The position numbers and the translations under genes were made by a program. DNA of 64,000 bases. Source: Modestobacter sp. VKM Ac-2984. GTDB taxonomy: Bacteria; Actinomycetota; Actinomycetes; Mycobacteriales; Geodermatophilaceae. Below are positions 8,492-16,246 of the stretch, piece by piece (position 1 is the stretch's first letter; each line of letters begins with the position of its first letter). Location of the stretch: the NCBI RefSeq assembly GCF_026967985.1, contig NZ_JAPVBJ010000001.1, positions 731,277-795,276 on the forward strand, in the 5' to 3' direction. The notes under the pieces were generated by a model. The model had not been told where the DNA came from. It did not search any database and saw only the letters and a program-made list of their open reading frames with translations.

Positions 8492-8557
8492 GAGTGAGCG
8501 GTTCTGGTCGTCCGGCTCGGCGCGTCCGCCCGTGTCGACGACCGGAACTGCTCACTC
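8492..8557. repeat. Long imperfect palindrome (21-bp arms) between converging genes
   Basis: Arms at 8492-8512 and 8537-8557 match at 19 of 21 positions and can form a long hairpin with a 24-base loop. It sits between the aldo/keto reductase stop and the PASTA gene, and its right arm contains the PASTA stop codon. It may be a two-way terminator or a mobile palindromic repeat (REP/MITE-like). Confidence 0.7.
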
Positions 8558-8887
8558 GGTCGGCGTGGCCCGCCCGGCGTGAGGGTCGGGGTGCGGACGG
8601 CGCGGCTCGCGGACCCCGGCGGCGCCGTCGTCCACGGGTTCCGTGCGCACCACCAGGCTGTCCCACCGGTGCAGCACCGAGCCGGCGGCGGGTTCCTGCC
8701 CCACCACCCGGTACCGCCCCGGCCAGGTCAGCGCGCCCAGCGGTGGACCGTCCGGATCCGGCTGGGCCAGCTCCACGCCGGCGGTGTTCGCCACCCGGCG
8801 GGCCACCTGGACCTCCAGCCCCACGATCGACGGCACGAGCACCAGCTCAGCGGCGCGCTCCGTGCCGTCGCGTCCCTCGCCGTCCAT
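8552..8887 (-). CDS. Small PASTA-domain protein
   Basis: A 111-residue protein with one PASTA domain (about residues 16-85: VPSIVGLEVQVARRVANTAG to DSLVVRTEP). PASTA modules bind muropeptides or beta-lactams and are normally extracellular parts of PknB kinases and penicillin-binding proteins. Here there is no signal peptide, membrane helix or kinase domain, so the domain would be cytoplasmic, which is common among stand-alone actinobacterial PASTA proteins. ATG 8887 is chosen; a TTG at 8923, six bases after the ABC-F stop, is an alternative. Its stop codon lies inside the right arm of the palindrome at 8537-8557. Confidence 0.78.
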   Translation of the reverse strand: MDGEGRDGTERAAELVLVPSIVGLEVQVARRVANTAGVELAQPDPDGPPLGALTWPGRYRVVGQEPAAGSVLHRWDSLVVRTEPVDDGAAGVREPRRPHPDPHAGRATPTE

Positions 8888-8929
8888 GCCGTCACGGTCC
8901 CGCGTGGGCCCGCCTGTCGGCAAGGGCGT

Positions 8930-10549
8930 TCAGCGGGCGCGCTGGACCCGGCCCTCGTCGAACACCGGCTCGGGCACCTCGCGCACGTGCCCGTCCGCGC
9001 CGAACAGCAGGAACCGGTCGAACCTGCGGGCGAACCAGCGGTCGTGGGTCACCGCGACCACCGTGCCGTCGAAGGCGTCCAGCGCCTCCTCCAGCGACTC
9101 CGCCGACAGCACGTCGAGGTTGTCGGTCGGCTCGTCCAAGAGCAGCAGGGTGGCGCCGGAGAGCTCGAGCAGCAGCACCTGGAACCGGGCCTGCTGGCCA
9201 CCGGACAGCGAGCGGAACACCTGGTCGCCAGAGGGGGCGAGCCCGTACCGGCGCAGCGCGGCCATCGCCCGGCCGCGGTCGACGCCCGGTCGCCCGTCCT
9301 CGCCGTGCCAGAGCAGGTCGACCAGCGTGCGGTCCAGCCACTCGGGGTGGGCGTGGGTCTGGGCGAAGAACCCGGGGACGACGCGCGCCCCGAGCCGCCA
9401 GTTCCCGGTGTGCGCGACCTCCTGGCCGGCCAGCAGGCGCAGGAAGTGCGACTTGCCGGCCCCGTTGGACCCCAGGACGGCGACCCGGTCGCCGTACTCG
9501 ACCTCCAGGTCGAAGGCGCCCATCAGCCCGGACAGCTCCAGCTGCTCGGCGACCACCACCCGCACCCCGGTGCGACCACCCCGCAGCCGCATCGCCACGT
9601 GCTGCTCCTTCGGCGGCTCCGGCGGTGCGCCGGCCGCCTCGAACTTGGCCAGCCGGGTCTGCATCGCGTGGTAGGTCGAGGTCATGGCCGGGGAGTTCTT
9701 GGCCTGCTGCTGCAGGGTGCGGACCAGGTCGATGAGCCGCTCGTGCTCCTCGTCCCAGCGCTTGCGCAGCTCGGCCATCCGCTCGTGCCGGGCGGTGCGC
9801 GCCGCCGGGTAGCCGGCCCAGTCGCCGCCGTGCACCCACGCCGTCCCGCCCTCGACGGTGACCACCCGGTCGGCGACCCGGGCCAGCAGCTCCCGGTCGT
9901 GGCTGACGAACAGCACCGTCTTGCGGGTCTCGATCAGCCGCTCCTCCAGCCACCGCTTGCCGGGGACGTCGAGGTAGTTGTCCGGCTCGTCGAGCAGCAG
10001 CACCTGGTCGGGCCCGCGAAGCAGGCACTCCAGGGCCAGCCGCTTCTGCTCACCGCCGGAGAGGGTGTTCAGCTCGCGGTACTTGCAGCCGTCGTAGGGC
10101 ACGCCGAGCGCGGCGACCGTGACGGTGTCCCAGGTGACCTCGACGTCGTAGCCGCCGACGTCGCCCCAGTGCGCCAGCGCGGTGGCGTAGGCCATCTGGG
10201 TCGGCTCGTCGTCGGCCTCCATCATCCGCAGCTCGGCGTCCTCGACGGCGTGCCAGGCCTGCCGGACGGCGGGCGGCGCGAGGTCGACGAGGAAGCGCTG
10301 GACGGTGGTGTCGTCGCGCACCGAGCCGATGAACTGACGCATGACGCCCAGCCCGCCGATCAGGGCGACCGAACCGGCGTCCGGCGTCAGGTCACCGCTG
10401 ATGATCCGGAGCATCGTGGTCTTGCCGGCGCCGTTCTCCCCGACCAGCGCGGCGCAGGCGCCCTCCCCGATGCGGAAGGCGACGTCGTCGAGGAGCACCC
10501 GCCCGTCCGGCAGGGTGAACCGGATGCCGGTGACGTCGACGTAGCCCAT
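8930..10549 (-). CDS. ABC-F family ATP-binding protein
   Basis: A 539-residue protein with two ABC domains in one chain and no membrane segment, as in ABC-F ribosome-associated ATPases. Walker A motifs are GENGAGKT (near residue 38) and GSNGAGKS (near 350). Signatures are LSGGEQKR and LSGGQQAR. Walker B motifs are VLLLDEPDNYLD and LLLLDEPTDNLD, with both catalytic Glu residues kept. The linker between domains (about 235-330) has the charged helical pair expected of the P-site tRNA interaction motif. Members either protect ribosomes from antibiotics or tune translation; the subfamily is not clear. The gene is followed by the PASTA gene on the same strand. Confidence 0.92.
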   Translation of the reverse strand: MGYVDVTGIRFTLPDGRVLLDDVAFRIGEGACAALVGENGAGKTTMLRIISGDLTPDAGSVALIGGLGVMRQFIGSVRDDTTVQRFLVDLAPPAVRQAWHAVEDAELRMMEADDEPTQMAYATALAHWGDVGGYDVEVTWDTVTVAALGVPYDGCKYRELNTLSGGEQKRLALECLLRGPDQVLLLDEPDNYLDVPGKRWLEERLIETRKTVLFVSHDRELLARVADRVVTVEGGTAWVHGGDWAGYPAARTARHERMAELRKRWDEEHERLIDLVRTLQQQAKNSPAMTSTYHAMQTRLAKFEAAGAPPEPPKEQHVAMRLRGGRTGVRVVVAEQLELSGLMGAFDLEVEYGDRVAVLGSNGAGKSHFLRLLAGQEVAHTGNWRLGARVVPGFFAQTHAHPEWLDRTLVDLLWHGEDGRPGVDRGRAMAALRRYGLAPSGDQVFRSLSGGQQARFQVLLLELSGATLLLLDEPTDNLDVLSAESLEEALDAFDGTVVAVTHDRWFARRFDRFLLFGADGHVREVPEPVFDEGRVQRAR

Positions 10550-10589
10550 GCCGACATCATCGCCGACGGCGCCACCCGGTTCCGGCCGG

Positions 10590-10823
10590 TCAGCCCACCG
10601 ACCCCGCGAGGCGGTGCCGGGCGAGCCGCTCGACCAGCTCGGGCAGCGCTCCGGCGGGCGCGCCGCTGAGCTGCCGCCGGCACTCCTGCACCACGGGCCG
10701 GACCACCTGCGGTCGCTGCCCGAGCTCCTCGGCCAGCCGGCCGACGGCCAGCTCGACGGAGCGGTCGACGGAGCGGTCGACCGACGGGTCCGGTGTGACG
10801 GTGTGCAGCACGGCCGACGTCAT
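10590..10823 (-). CDS. Small three-helix-bundle-type protein
   Basis: A 77-residue protein. Residues 25-70 (VELAVGRLAEELGQ to LPELVERLARHRL) form three amphipathic helices resembling the actinobacterial three-helix bundle dimerisation domain often found alone or fused to ArsR regulators and phosphatases. ATG 10823 has GGAGGG six bases upstream, which excludes the longer Pro/Gly-rich extension. The N-terminus contains a short repeat DRSVDRSV from a 12-base DNA duplication. It lies 40 bases before the ABC-F gene on the same strand and could be cotranscribed. Function unknown. Confidence 0.6.
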   Translation of the reverse strand: MTSAVLHTVTPDPSVDRSVDRSVELAVGRLAEELGQRPQVVRPVVQECRRQLSGAPAGALPELVERLARHRLAGSVG

Positions 10824-11052
10824 CGTGGGCCCTCCGGTGCTCGTGCCCCGCGCGCCGCCGACCGGCCCGTCCCCCCGGGGTGCTGTTCCGGCACCAGGCT
10901 GCCCCGCCCCCGGCACACCCACCAGGGACCTAGGGCCCGGCCACGGAGGACCACCGAGGCGCTCGCCCTGCCGCGAGGGGCAGGTCAGCCGGAGAAGTCG
11001 TTCTCCCCGCGCGCGGTGCTGGCCACGGCGTCGACGTCCGGGTCGCCGTCCC

Positions 11053-11172
11053 TCACAGCACGCCGCTGAACAGCACCGCCCCGGCGGCCAGCAGCATCGC
11101 CGCCACGATGATCCCGGCGACCAGCCGCTGCCGACGTCGTCCCTCCGGGCCCAGGTTGCCCATCCCCATCAT
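11053..11172 (-). CDS. 39-residue single-pass membrane protein
   Basis: A very small protein with a basic N-terminal half (EGRRRQR) followed by one membrane helix (about residues 17-37), ending in FSGVL. It begins 17 bases after the upstream oxygenase-like gene on the same strand, at ATG 11172 (or the in-phase ATG 11169); no strong Shine-Dalgarno is visible, so expression may depend on readthrough from the upstream gene. Topology predicted from the charge distribution is N-in. Similar tiny membrane proteins are common in actinobacteria, without known function. Confidence 0.5.
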   Translation of the reverse strand: MMGMGNLGPEGRRRQRLVAGIIVAAMLLAAGAVLFSGVL

Positions 11173-11189
11173 GCGAGCACGGTACGACG

Positions 11190-12113
11190 TCAGCCGACGG
11201 GGACGGACTCCCGCCGTTCCCGGAGGAACTCCCCGGCGGTCACCGGCGGGTAGCGGGTGGGCCCGGCCGCCGCGGTGGGCAGCCGCTCGACGACGGCGAG
11301 CGGATCGGCGTCCTGGCGCAGTGCGAGGGAGAGCAGCTCCTCGGCGGGGGCCTCGACCGGCGGCGGCAGCACCCGGTGCTCCGCGGAGCGCCAGCGGTCG
11401 CCGGTCCAGCGGGCCAGCAGGTCCCCGGCGTTGACGGTGAGCGCACTGGGCACGTGGGGTGCGTCGACCCATGCGCCGTCCGGCGTGCGGATCTGCAGTC
11501 CGCCCAGCCCGGCCTCGCGGTCGGTCAGCGTCAGGACGCCGTCATCGGTGTGCGGCCCGACCCGCAGCTGCCCCGGCGCCACCGATCCGACGGCCGCGCG
11601 TCCCGGGTGCCAGGTGAGGTCGGCGCACCAGGCGTCCGCGGGGCAGCGCGACACGAAGAAGTCGTCGTCCAGGTCCAGCGCCAGGGCGAGCACCCGCAGC
11701 AGCTCCGCGGCGAGCGCTGCGCAGCGGAGTGCGAAGGCAGTTGCGGCCGGCCGCAGGCTCGGGGTGCCCGCCGGCCAGGCACCGGGATAGCCCCGCGGCT
11801 GGGGCTCCGGGCCGAAGCCGAACTGCTCCTTGAGGTCCGGCGGCGGCGCGGACCTGCGGGCCGGACCGGGGGGCACCCAACCGCGCCCACCCGGGAAGCA
11901 GGCCAGCGCCGCCTTGACGGCCGGCGGCTGAGCGAAGAAGGACCGCGCCTCCTCCCGCACGCAGCAGGTGAGGGCGGAGCTGATCGGGTGGCCGGTGAGC
12001 ATCAGCACGCCGACCTCGCACAGGGCCCGGTCGACGTCGGTGGCCACCCGCCGCCGGGCGTCCGGGTCACCGGCGGTCCACGGGGTCAGGTCGACCAGCG
12101 GGACGGCGGTCAT
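11190..12113 (-). CDS. Isopenicillin N synthase-like 2-oxoglutarate/Fe(II) oxygenase
   Basis: A 307-residue member of the DIOX_N / 2OG-FeII_Oxy family. The iron triad is present: His188 and Asp190 (GPHTDDG) and His246 (SAEHRVLPP). The N-terminal DIOX_N domain starts at VPLVDLTPW. The usual RxS motif that binds 2-oxoglutarate about 15-20 residues after the distal His is not seen: the aligned stretch reads LLSLAL rather than RxSLxF. The enzyme may therefore use a different cosubstrate site, as isopenicillin N synthase itself does not use 2OG, or be impaired. It stands apart from any recognisable biosynthetic cluster. Confidence 0.82.
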   Translation of the reverse strand: MTAVPLVDLTPWTAGDPDARRRVATDVDRALCEVGVLMLTGHPISSALTCCVREEARSFFAQPPAVKAALACFPGGRGWVPPGPARRSAPPPDLKEQFGFGPEPQPRGYPGAWPAGTPSLRPAATAFALRCAALAAELLRVLALALDLDDDFFVSRCPADAWCADLTWHPGRAAVGSVAPGQLRVGPHTDDGVLTLTDREAGLGGLQIRTPDGAWVDAPHVPSALTVNAGDLLARWTGDRWRSAEHRVLPPPVEAPAEELLSLALRQDADPLAVVERLPTAAAGPTRYPPVTAGEFLRERRESVPVG

Positions 12114-12202
12114 CGGCTTCCTCTCCCCGGGGAGCCTGCGACGTTAGGGGCTCGTCGTTGCCTCCGGATGACGTCGCCGTGACAGTGCTGCAGGGTGAGG
12201 AG

Positions 12203-12742
12203 GTGTCCGAGTGTCCGACGCCCCGGCTGGTGCCGTTCGAGCCCGAGCTGCTGCCGCGGGTGCTGCCCTGGTTCGACCACCCGGTGGTGCAACGGCGCCT
12301 GGGCGGCCGCAGCTGGCCCGAGCGCGAGCTGGCGTTGCGCACCGCCGCCCGGGGCGAGGAGTTCCGCGGCCGGACCGTGCTGCGCGCGCACTCCTCCGTC
12401 GCGCTGGACGCCGACGGCGACCCGGTGGCGCTGATCGGCGGCGACGTCTACGACCGCTGGACGCAGTGGGACCCGGCCACCGGTCAGGTCACCGCCACCG
12501 ACGAGCGCCGCACGATGGGCGCCGCGTACGTGGTCGACCCGGCCCGCTGGCGCCGCGGGTACGGGGCGGCGACGCTGCGGGCCCTGGGCGCGACCGACGC
12601 GCTGGCCGACGTCGAGCAGTTCGTGCTCGGGATCGAGCCGGACAACACCGCCAGCCTGCGGACCGCGACCGCGGTCGGGTTCGACCCGCTGACCACCGAG
12701 CCCGACGCCGAGGACATGGTCTACCTGCACCTCGTGCGCTGA
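12203..12742 (+). CDS. GNAT family N-acetyltransferase
   Basis: A 179-residue acetyltransferase of the Acetyltransf_3 (RimJ/RimL-like) type. Beta4 and the acetyl-CoA loop read YVVDPARWRRGYGAATLRAL, matching the R/Q-x-x-G-x-G/A pattern. The following helix and strand (VLGIEPDNTASLRTATAVGF) are characteristic, with Asn-x-x-S positions kept. GTG 12203 is preferred because AGGGTGAGGAG precedes it; a TTG at 12158 gives a longer version. The substrate is unknown. It is divergent from the oxygenase gene and runs into the AlkZ-like glycosylase gene 67 bases downstream. Confidence 0.82.
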   Translation: MSECPTPRLVPFEPELLPRVLPWFDHPVVQRRLGGRSWPERELALRTAARGEEFRGRTVLRAHSSVALDADGDPVALIGGDVYDRWTQWDPATGQVTATDERRTMGAAYVVDPARWRRGYGAATLRALGATDALADVEQFVLGIEPDNTASLRTATAVGFDPLTTEPDAEDMVYLHLVR

Positions 12743-12809
12743 CCGGACCGTGCGCCGACCGGACCGTGCGCAGGCCCGCACTGTCGGCACCGGCTGCCAG
12801 GGTGTCGGC

Positions 12810-13862
12810 ATGACGGTGGAGCTGGCCCAGCTGCGGATGGCGGCGCAGCGGCTGATCGGCGCACGGTGCGCGACCCCGGCCGAGGCGGTGCGCTGGTCGA
12901 CCGCCGTCCAGGGGCAGGACCTGCCCGGTGCGCTGACCTCGGTCGCGCTGCGCACCGTCGGTGGCACGCGGGCCGCGGTCGACACCGCGCTGGACGCCGG
13001 CGAGGTGGTCCGTTCCTGGCCGATGCGCGGCACACTCCACCTCACCGCCGCCGAGGACCTGCCCTGGATGCTGGAGCTGCTCGGCCCCCGCGCGCTCGCC
13101 GGGGTGGAGAAGCGACGCGCCGTCGTCGGGATCACCGAGCCGGAGCTGGAGCGGGCCCGGGAGCTGGTGGTCACCGCACTGACCGGGGGCGGCCGGCTGA
13201 GCCGGCCGGACCTGCTGGCGGCGATCGCCGCCGGCGGGGTGCCCACCGCAGGCCAGCGCGGCTACCACGTGCTCTGGTACCTCGCCCAGACCGGGACGCT
13301 CGTGCTGGGCCCCATGGCGGCGGGTGACCAGCAGTTCGTGCTGCTGGCGGAGTGGGTGCCGTCCCCCCGTCGCCTCGAGCGCGAGGAGGCCCTCGGCGAG
13401 CTGGCGCGGCGGTTCTTCGCCTCGCACGGCCCGGCGACCGTCCAGGACCTGGTGCGCTGGGCCGGGGTGCTGGTCCGCGACGCCCGGACCGGGCTGGCGG
13501 TCGCGGCGCCCCAGCTGGAGCGCCTCGTCGTCGACGGCACGGAGCACTGGCTGGACCCGGCCACGCCCGACCGGCTGGCCGCCGCCCGCGCCGAGGCCGA
13601 CGGGGTGCACCTGCTGCCCGGCTTCGACGAGCTGGTGCTCGGCTACGCCGACCGCAGCTGCACCGTGCCGGCCGAGTTCGCCGACCGGATCGTGCCCGGC
13701 AACAACGGGGTGTTCCGGCCCACCGCGGTGCACCGGGGTCGCGTCGTGGGCGTCTGGCGGGTGGGCCGGGGCAAGGCGCGGGCGATCGACCTGGAGCCGT
13801 TCACCGAGCTGCCCGCGGCGGTGCTGGCCGCGGTGCAGGAGCGGTACGCCGAGCTGCCCTGA
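12810..13862 (+). CDS. AlkZ/YcaQ-like DNA glycosylase (winged-helix, HTH_42)
   Basis: A 350-residue protein of the HTH_42 superfamily. These proteins are monofunctional DNA glycosylases made of tandem winged helices; Streptomyces AlkZ removes azinomycin-type interstrand crosslinks and E. coli YcaQ/AlkX removes alkylated bases. The catalytic QxQ motif is visible as Gln34-Gly35-Gln36 (AVQGQDLPG), the AlkZ type rather than the QxD of YcaQ. Other family features are SWPMRGTLHLTAAEDLPWM near residue 70 and the C-terminal PGFDELVLGYADR with GVFRPTAVHRGRVVGVWR. ATG 12810 starts right at the conserved N-terminus. Many annotations call this family only winged-helix DNA-binding protein. Confidence 0.85.
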   Translation: MTVELAQLRMAAQRLIGARCATPAEAVRWSTAVQGQDLPGALTSVALRTVGGTRAAVDTALDAGEVVRSWPMRGTLHLTAAEDLPWMLELLGPRALAGVEKRRAVVGITEPELERARELVVTALTGGGRLSRPDLLAAIAAGGVPTAGQRGYHVLWYLAQTGTLVLGPMAAGDQQFVLLAEWVPSPRRLEREEALGELARRFFASHGPATVQDLVRWAGVLVRDARTGLAVAAPQLERLVVDGTEHWLDPATPDRLAAARAEADGVHLLPGFDELVLGYADRSCTVPAEFADRIVPGNNGVFRPTAVHRGRVVGVWRVGRGKARAIDLEPFTELPAAVLAAVQERYAELP

Positions 13863-13911
13863 GCTGGTCCGGCCGGGGTTGCGCGCGGCCACGCCGGGGG
13901 AAGGACAGGCC

Positions 13912-14883
13912 ATGGAGTACACGCGTCTGGGCAGCACCGGCCTGCAGGTGTCCCGCCTCTGTCTCGGGATGATGAGCTTCGGCGACCCCGCCCGCGGCGG
14001 TCACCCGTGGAGCCTGCCCGAGGAGGAGAGCCGGGCCGTCATCGAGAAGGCGCTCGCCGCCGGGATCACCTTCTTCGACACCGCGAACGTCTACTCGGCC
14101 GGCTCCAGCGAGGAGATCACCGGCCGCGCGATCCGCGACTTCGCCGACCGGGAGGACGTCGTCCTGGCGACGAAGGTGCACGGCCGGATGCGGCCGGGGC
14201 CGAACGGCGCGGGGCTCTCCCGCAAGGCCGTCCTGGCCGAGCTCGACGCCAGCCTCACCCGGCTGGGCACCGACTACGTCGACCTGTACCAGATCCACCG
14301 CTGGGACCCGGCCACGCCGATCGAGGAGACGCTGGAGGCCCTGGACTCGGCGGTGCGCTCGGGGAAGGTGCGCTACCTCGGCGCCTCCAGCATGTGGGCC
14401 TGGCAGTTCAGCAAGGCGCTGCACCGGGCCGGCGAGCACGGCTGGCACCGGTTCGTGTCCATGCAGGACCACTACAACCTGCTCAACCGCGAGGAGGAGC
14501 GGGAGATGCTGCCGCTCTGCGCCGACGAGGGCATCGGGGTGATCCCGTGGAGCCCGCTGGCCCGCGGCCGGCTGACCCGCGACTGGGACTCCCAGACCAA
14601 CCGGTCGGAGACCGACGAGTTCGGCAGCAGGCTCTACAACGACGAGGACCGGGTGATCGTCGAGCGGGTGGCCGAGGTCGCCGAGGCCCGCGGGGTGCCC
14701 CGGGCGCAGGTCGCCCTGGCCTGGGTGCTCAGCAAGCCGGTGGTGACCGCGCCGATCGTCGGCGTCACCAAGGACCGCCACCTGGACGACGCGGTCGCGG
14801 CGGTGGAGCTGCGGCTGTCGGAGGAGGAGATCGCCCGGCTCGAGGAGCCCTACACCCCGCACGCGGTGGTCGGCTTCTCCTGA
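13912..14883 (+). CDS. Aldo/keto reductase (YajO/Tas-like)
   Basis: A 323-residue AKR with a complete catalytic tetrad: Asp in FFDTANVYS with Tyr four residues on, Lys in VLATKVHG, and His in YQIHRWD. The NADPH loop is GVTKDRHLDDAV near residue 285. Similar proteins reduce aldehydes, methylglyoxal or sugar lactones. ATG 13912 follows GGGGGAAGGAC, and the gene starts 49 bases after the AlkZ-like gene, so both may share a transcript. It is distinct from the aldo/keto reductase at 7.5 kb, which lacks the catalytic His. Confidence 0.92.
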   Translation: MEYTRLGSTGLQVSRLCLGMMSFGDPARGGHPWSLPEEESRAVIEKALAAGITFFDTANVYSAGSSEEITGRAIRDFADREDVVLATKVHGRMRPGPNGAGLSRKAVLAELDASLTRLGTDYVDLYQIHRWDPATPIEETLEALDSAVRSGKVRYLGASSMWAWQFSKALHRAGEHGWHRFVSMQDHYNLLNREEEREMLPLCADEGIGVIPWSPLARGRLTRDWDSQTNRSETDEFGSRLYNDEDRVIVERVAEVAEARGVPRAQVALAWVLSKPVVTAPIVGVTKDRHLDDAVAAVELRLSEEEIARLEEPYTPHAVVGFS

Positions 14884-14916
14884 GCCGTGGGTGGGCCAGC
14901 CCGGCGGCGGGCCGGC

Positions 14917-15723
14917 TCAGGCCGGCAGGCCCACCAGCCGCGCCGACAGCTCCCACAGCTCGCGGGCCCGGACGTCGTCCCGGGCCGACGGGGCCGTCCA
15001 GGCCGGCGAGCGGTCCGCGTGGTGGCGGCCGTTGCGCCAGCCGCCGTCCGCGGTGGCCAGCCACACCAGGGTGTCCGCGCCCTGGGCCGGCGTCCGCATG
15101 AAGGCGGTCAGCGGCGTCCGGAACACCAGGCCGGTGACGCCGCCGGAGGCCGTCCCGAAGGACGAGGCCACCGCGCCCGGGTCGAAGCACGTCGCGCTGA
15201 CCTCCGGGGCCCACCGGCGGGCCAGCTCCCGGGTGAACAGCACGTTGCACCACTTCGCCCGGGCGTAGGCGCGGCTGGCGAGGTGGGGGCCGACCCGGTC
15301 GAGCAGGTGCCCGCGCCGGGCGCCGCCGGCCCAGTGCATGAACGACGAGGTGGTCACCACCCGCGCCCTCGACGCGCGCAGCTGCTCCTCCAGCAGCCGG
15401 GTGAGCAGGTAGGGCCCGAGGTGGTCGACCTGGGAGGTCCGCTCGTGGCCGTCCTCGGTCAGCTCCCGCCGGGCGAAGGAGGCGCCGGCGTTGTGCGCGA
15501 GGACGTCGATCCGGGGCAGTTCGGCCAGCTCGGCGGCCAGCCGCCGGACGTCGTCCAGCCGGGCGAGGTCGACGGTCGCCGACCGGGCGCCGTCCAGCTC
15601 GGCGGCGACCGCGGCGGTCTTCTCCGGCGACCGACCGACCACCACCACCTCGGCGCCGCTGCGGTGCAGCCGGCGGGCCGCCGCCGCACCGATGCCGTCG
15701 CTGGCCCCGGTGACGACGACCAC
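14917..15723 (-). CDS. Short-chain dehydrogenase (retinol dehydrogenase-like)
   Basis: A 268-residue classical-type SDR. The cofactor motif TGASDGIG is at the very N-terminus, NAG appears as AHNAGAS, the catalytic Ser is in TTSSFMHW, and the active-site pair is Y-A-R-A-K. The C-terminal extension ending RELWELSARLVGLPA resembles the RDH/WWOX-like group. The start is uncertain: GTG 15723 would begin directly at the first beta strand, 18 bases past the preceding stop; no strong Shine-Dalgarno precedes it, and a longer in-frame reading overlaps the upstream gene. It is probably cotranscribed with the Ddn-like gene. Confidence 0.85.
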   Translation of the reverse strand: MVVVTGASDGIGAAAARRLHRSGAEVVVVGRSPEKTAAVAAELDGARSATVDLARLDDVRRLAAELAELPRIDVLAHNAGASFARRELTEDGHERTSQVDHLGPYLLTRLLEEQLRASRARVVTTSSFMHWAGGARRGHLLDRVGPHLASRAYARAKWCNVLFTRELARRWAPEVSATCFDPGAVASSFGTASGGVTGLVFRTPLTAFMRTPAQGADTLVWLATADGGWRNGRHHADRSPAWTAPSARDDVRARELWELSARLVGLPA

Positions 15724-15740
15724 CGGGGCCGGACCCGCGG

Positions 15741-16187
15741 TCAGGACCTCGGCTCGACGAGCACGACCGGGATCTCCCGGTCGGTCCTGCGCTGGTACTC
15801 CGCGTAGTCGGGGAACGCCGCGACCGCCCGCTCCCACCACACGGCCTTCTCCTCGCCGGTGACCTCACGGGCCACGCCGTCCCACACGCGGTCACCGTCC
15901 TGGACGGTGACCTGGTCGGGGTGGGCCGTGAGGTTGAAGTACCAGGTCGGGTGCTTCGGTGCGCCGCCCTGGGAGGCGACCATCGCGTAGACGCCGTCGT
16001 GCTCGACCTTCATCAGCGGGTTCTTGCGGACCTTGCCGCTCGTGGCGCCGCGGGTGGTGAAGACGACGACCGGCTCGGTGCGCCCGGGCAGGGTGTTGCC
16101 CTCCCGGCCACCGGTGCGCTCGTACACCTCCACCTGGTCGCGGACCCACTTCTCCGGACTCGGCTCGTACTCACCTTCCAGCGGCAT
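15741..16187 (-). CDS. Deazaflavin (F420)-dependent nitroreductase, Ddn family
   Basis: A 148-residue split-barrel protein of the Ddn/DUF385 family, which uses reduced coenzyme F420 to reduce quinones or nitroimidazoles. The hallmark stretch TTRGATSGKVRKNPLMKVEHDGVY, here seen in part as GATSGKVRKNPLM, followed by ASQGGAPKHPTWYFNL, binds F420. The C-terminus EYQRRTDREIPVVLVEP is also conserved. ATG 16187 opens at the typical N-terminus. It supports the presence of F420 biosynthesis in the host. The physiological substrate is likely menaquinone or another quinone, by analogy with Ddn. Confidence 0.93.
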   Translation of the reverse strand: MPLEGEYEPSPEKWVRDQVEVYERTGGREGNTLPGRTEPVVVFTTRGATSGKVRKNPLMKVEHDGVYAMVASQGGAPKHPTWYFNLTAHPDQVTVQDGDRVWDGVAREVTGEEKAVWWERAVAAFPDYAEYQRRTDREIPVVLVEPRS

Positions 16188-16246
16188 GGACCGACCCTAG
16201 GACCGCGGCCGGCGCCGCGCCCGCGGGCCGGGTGCGGCGGCGGCGG

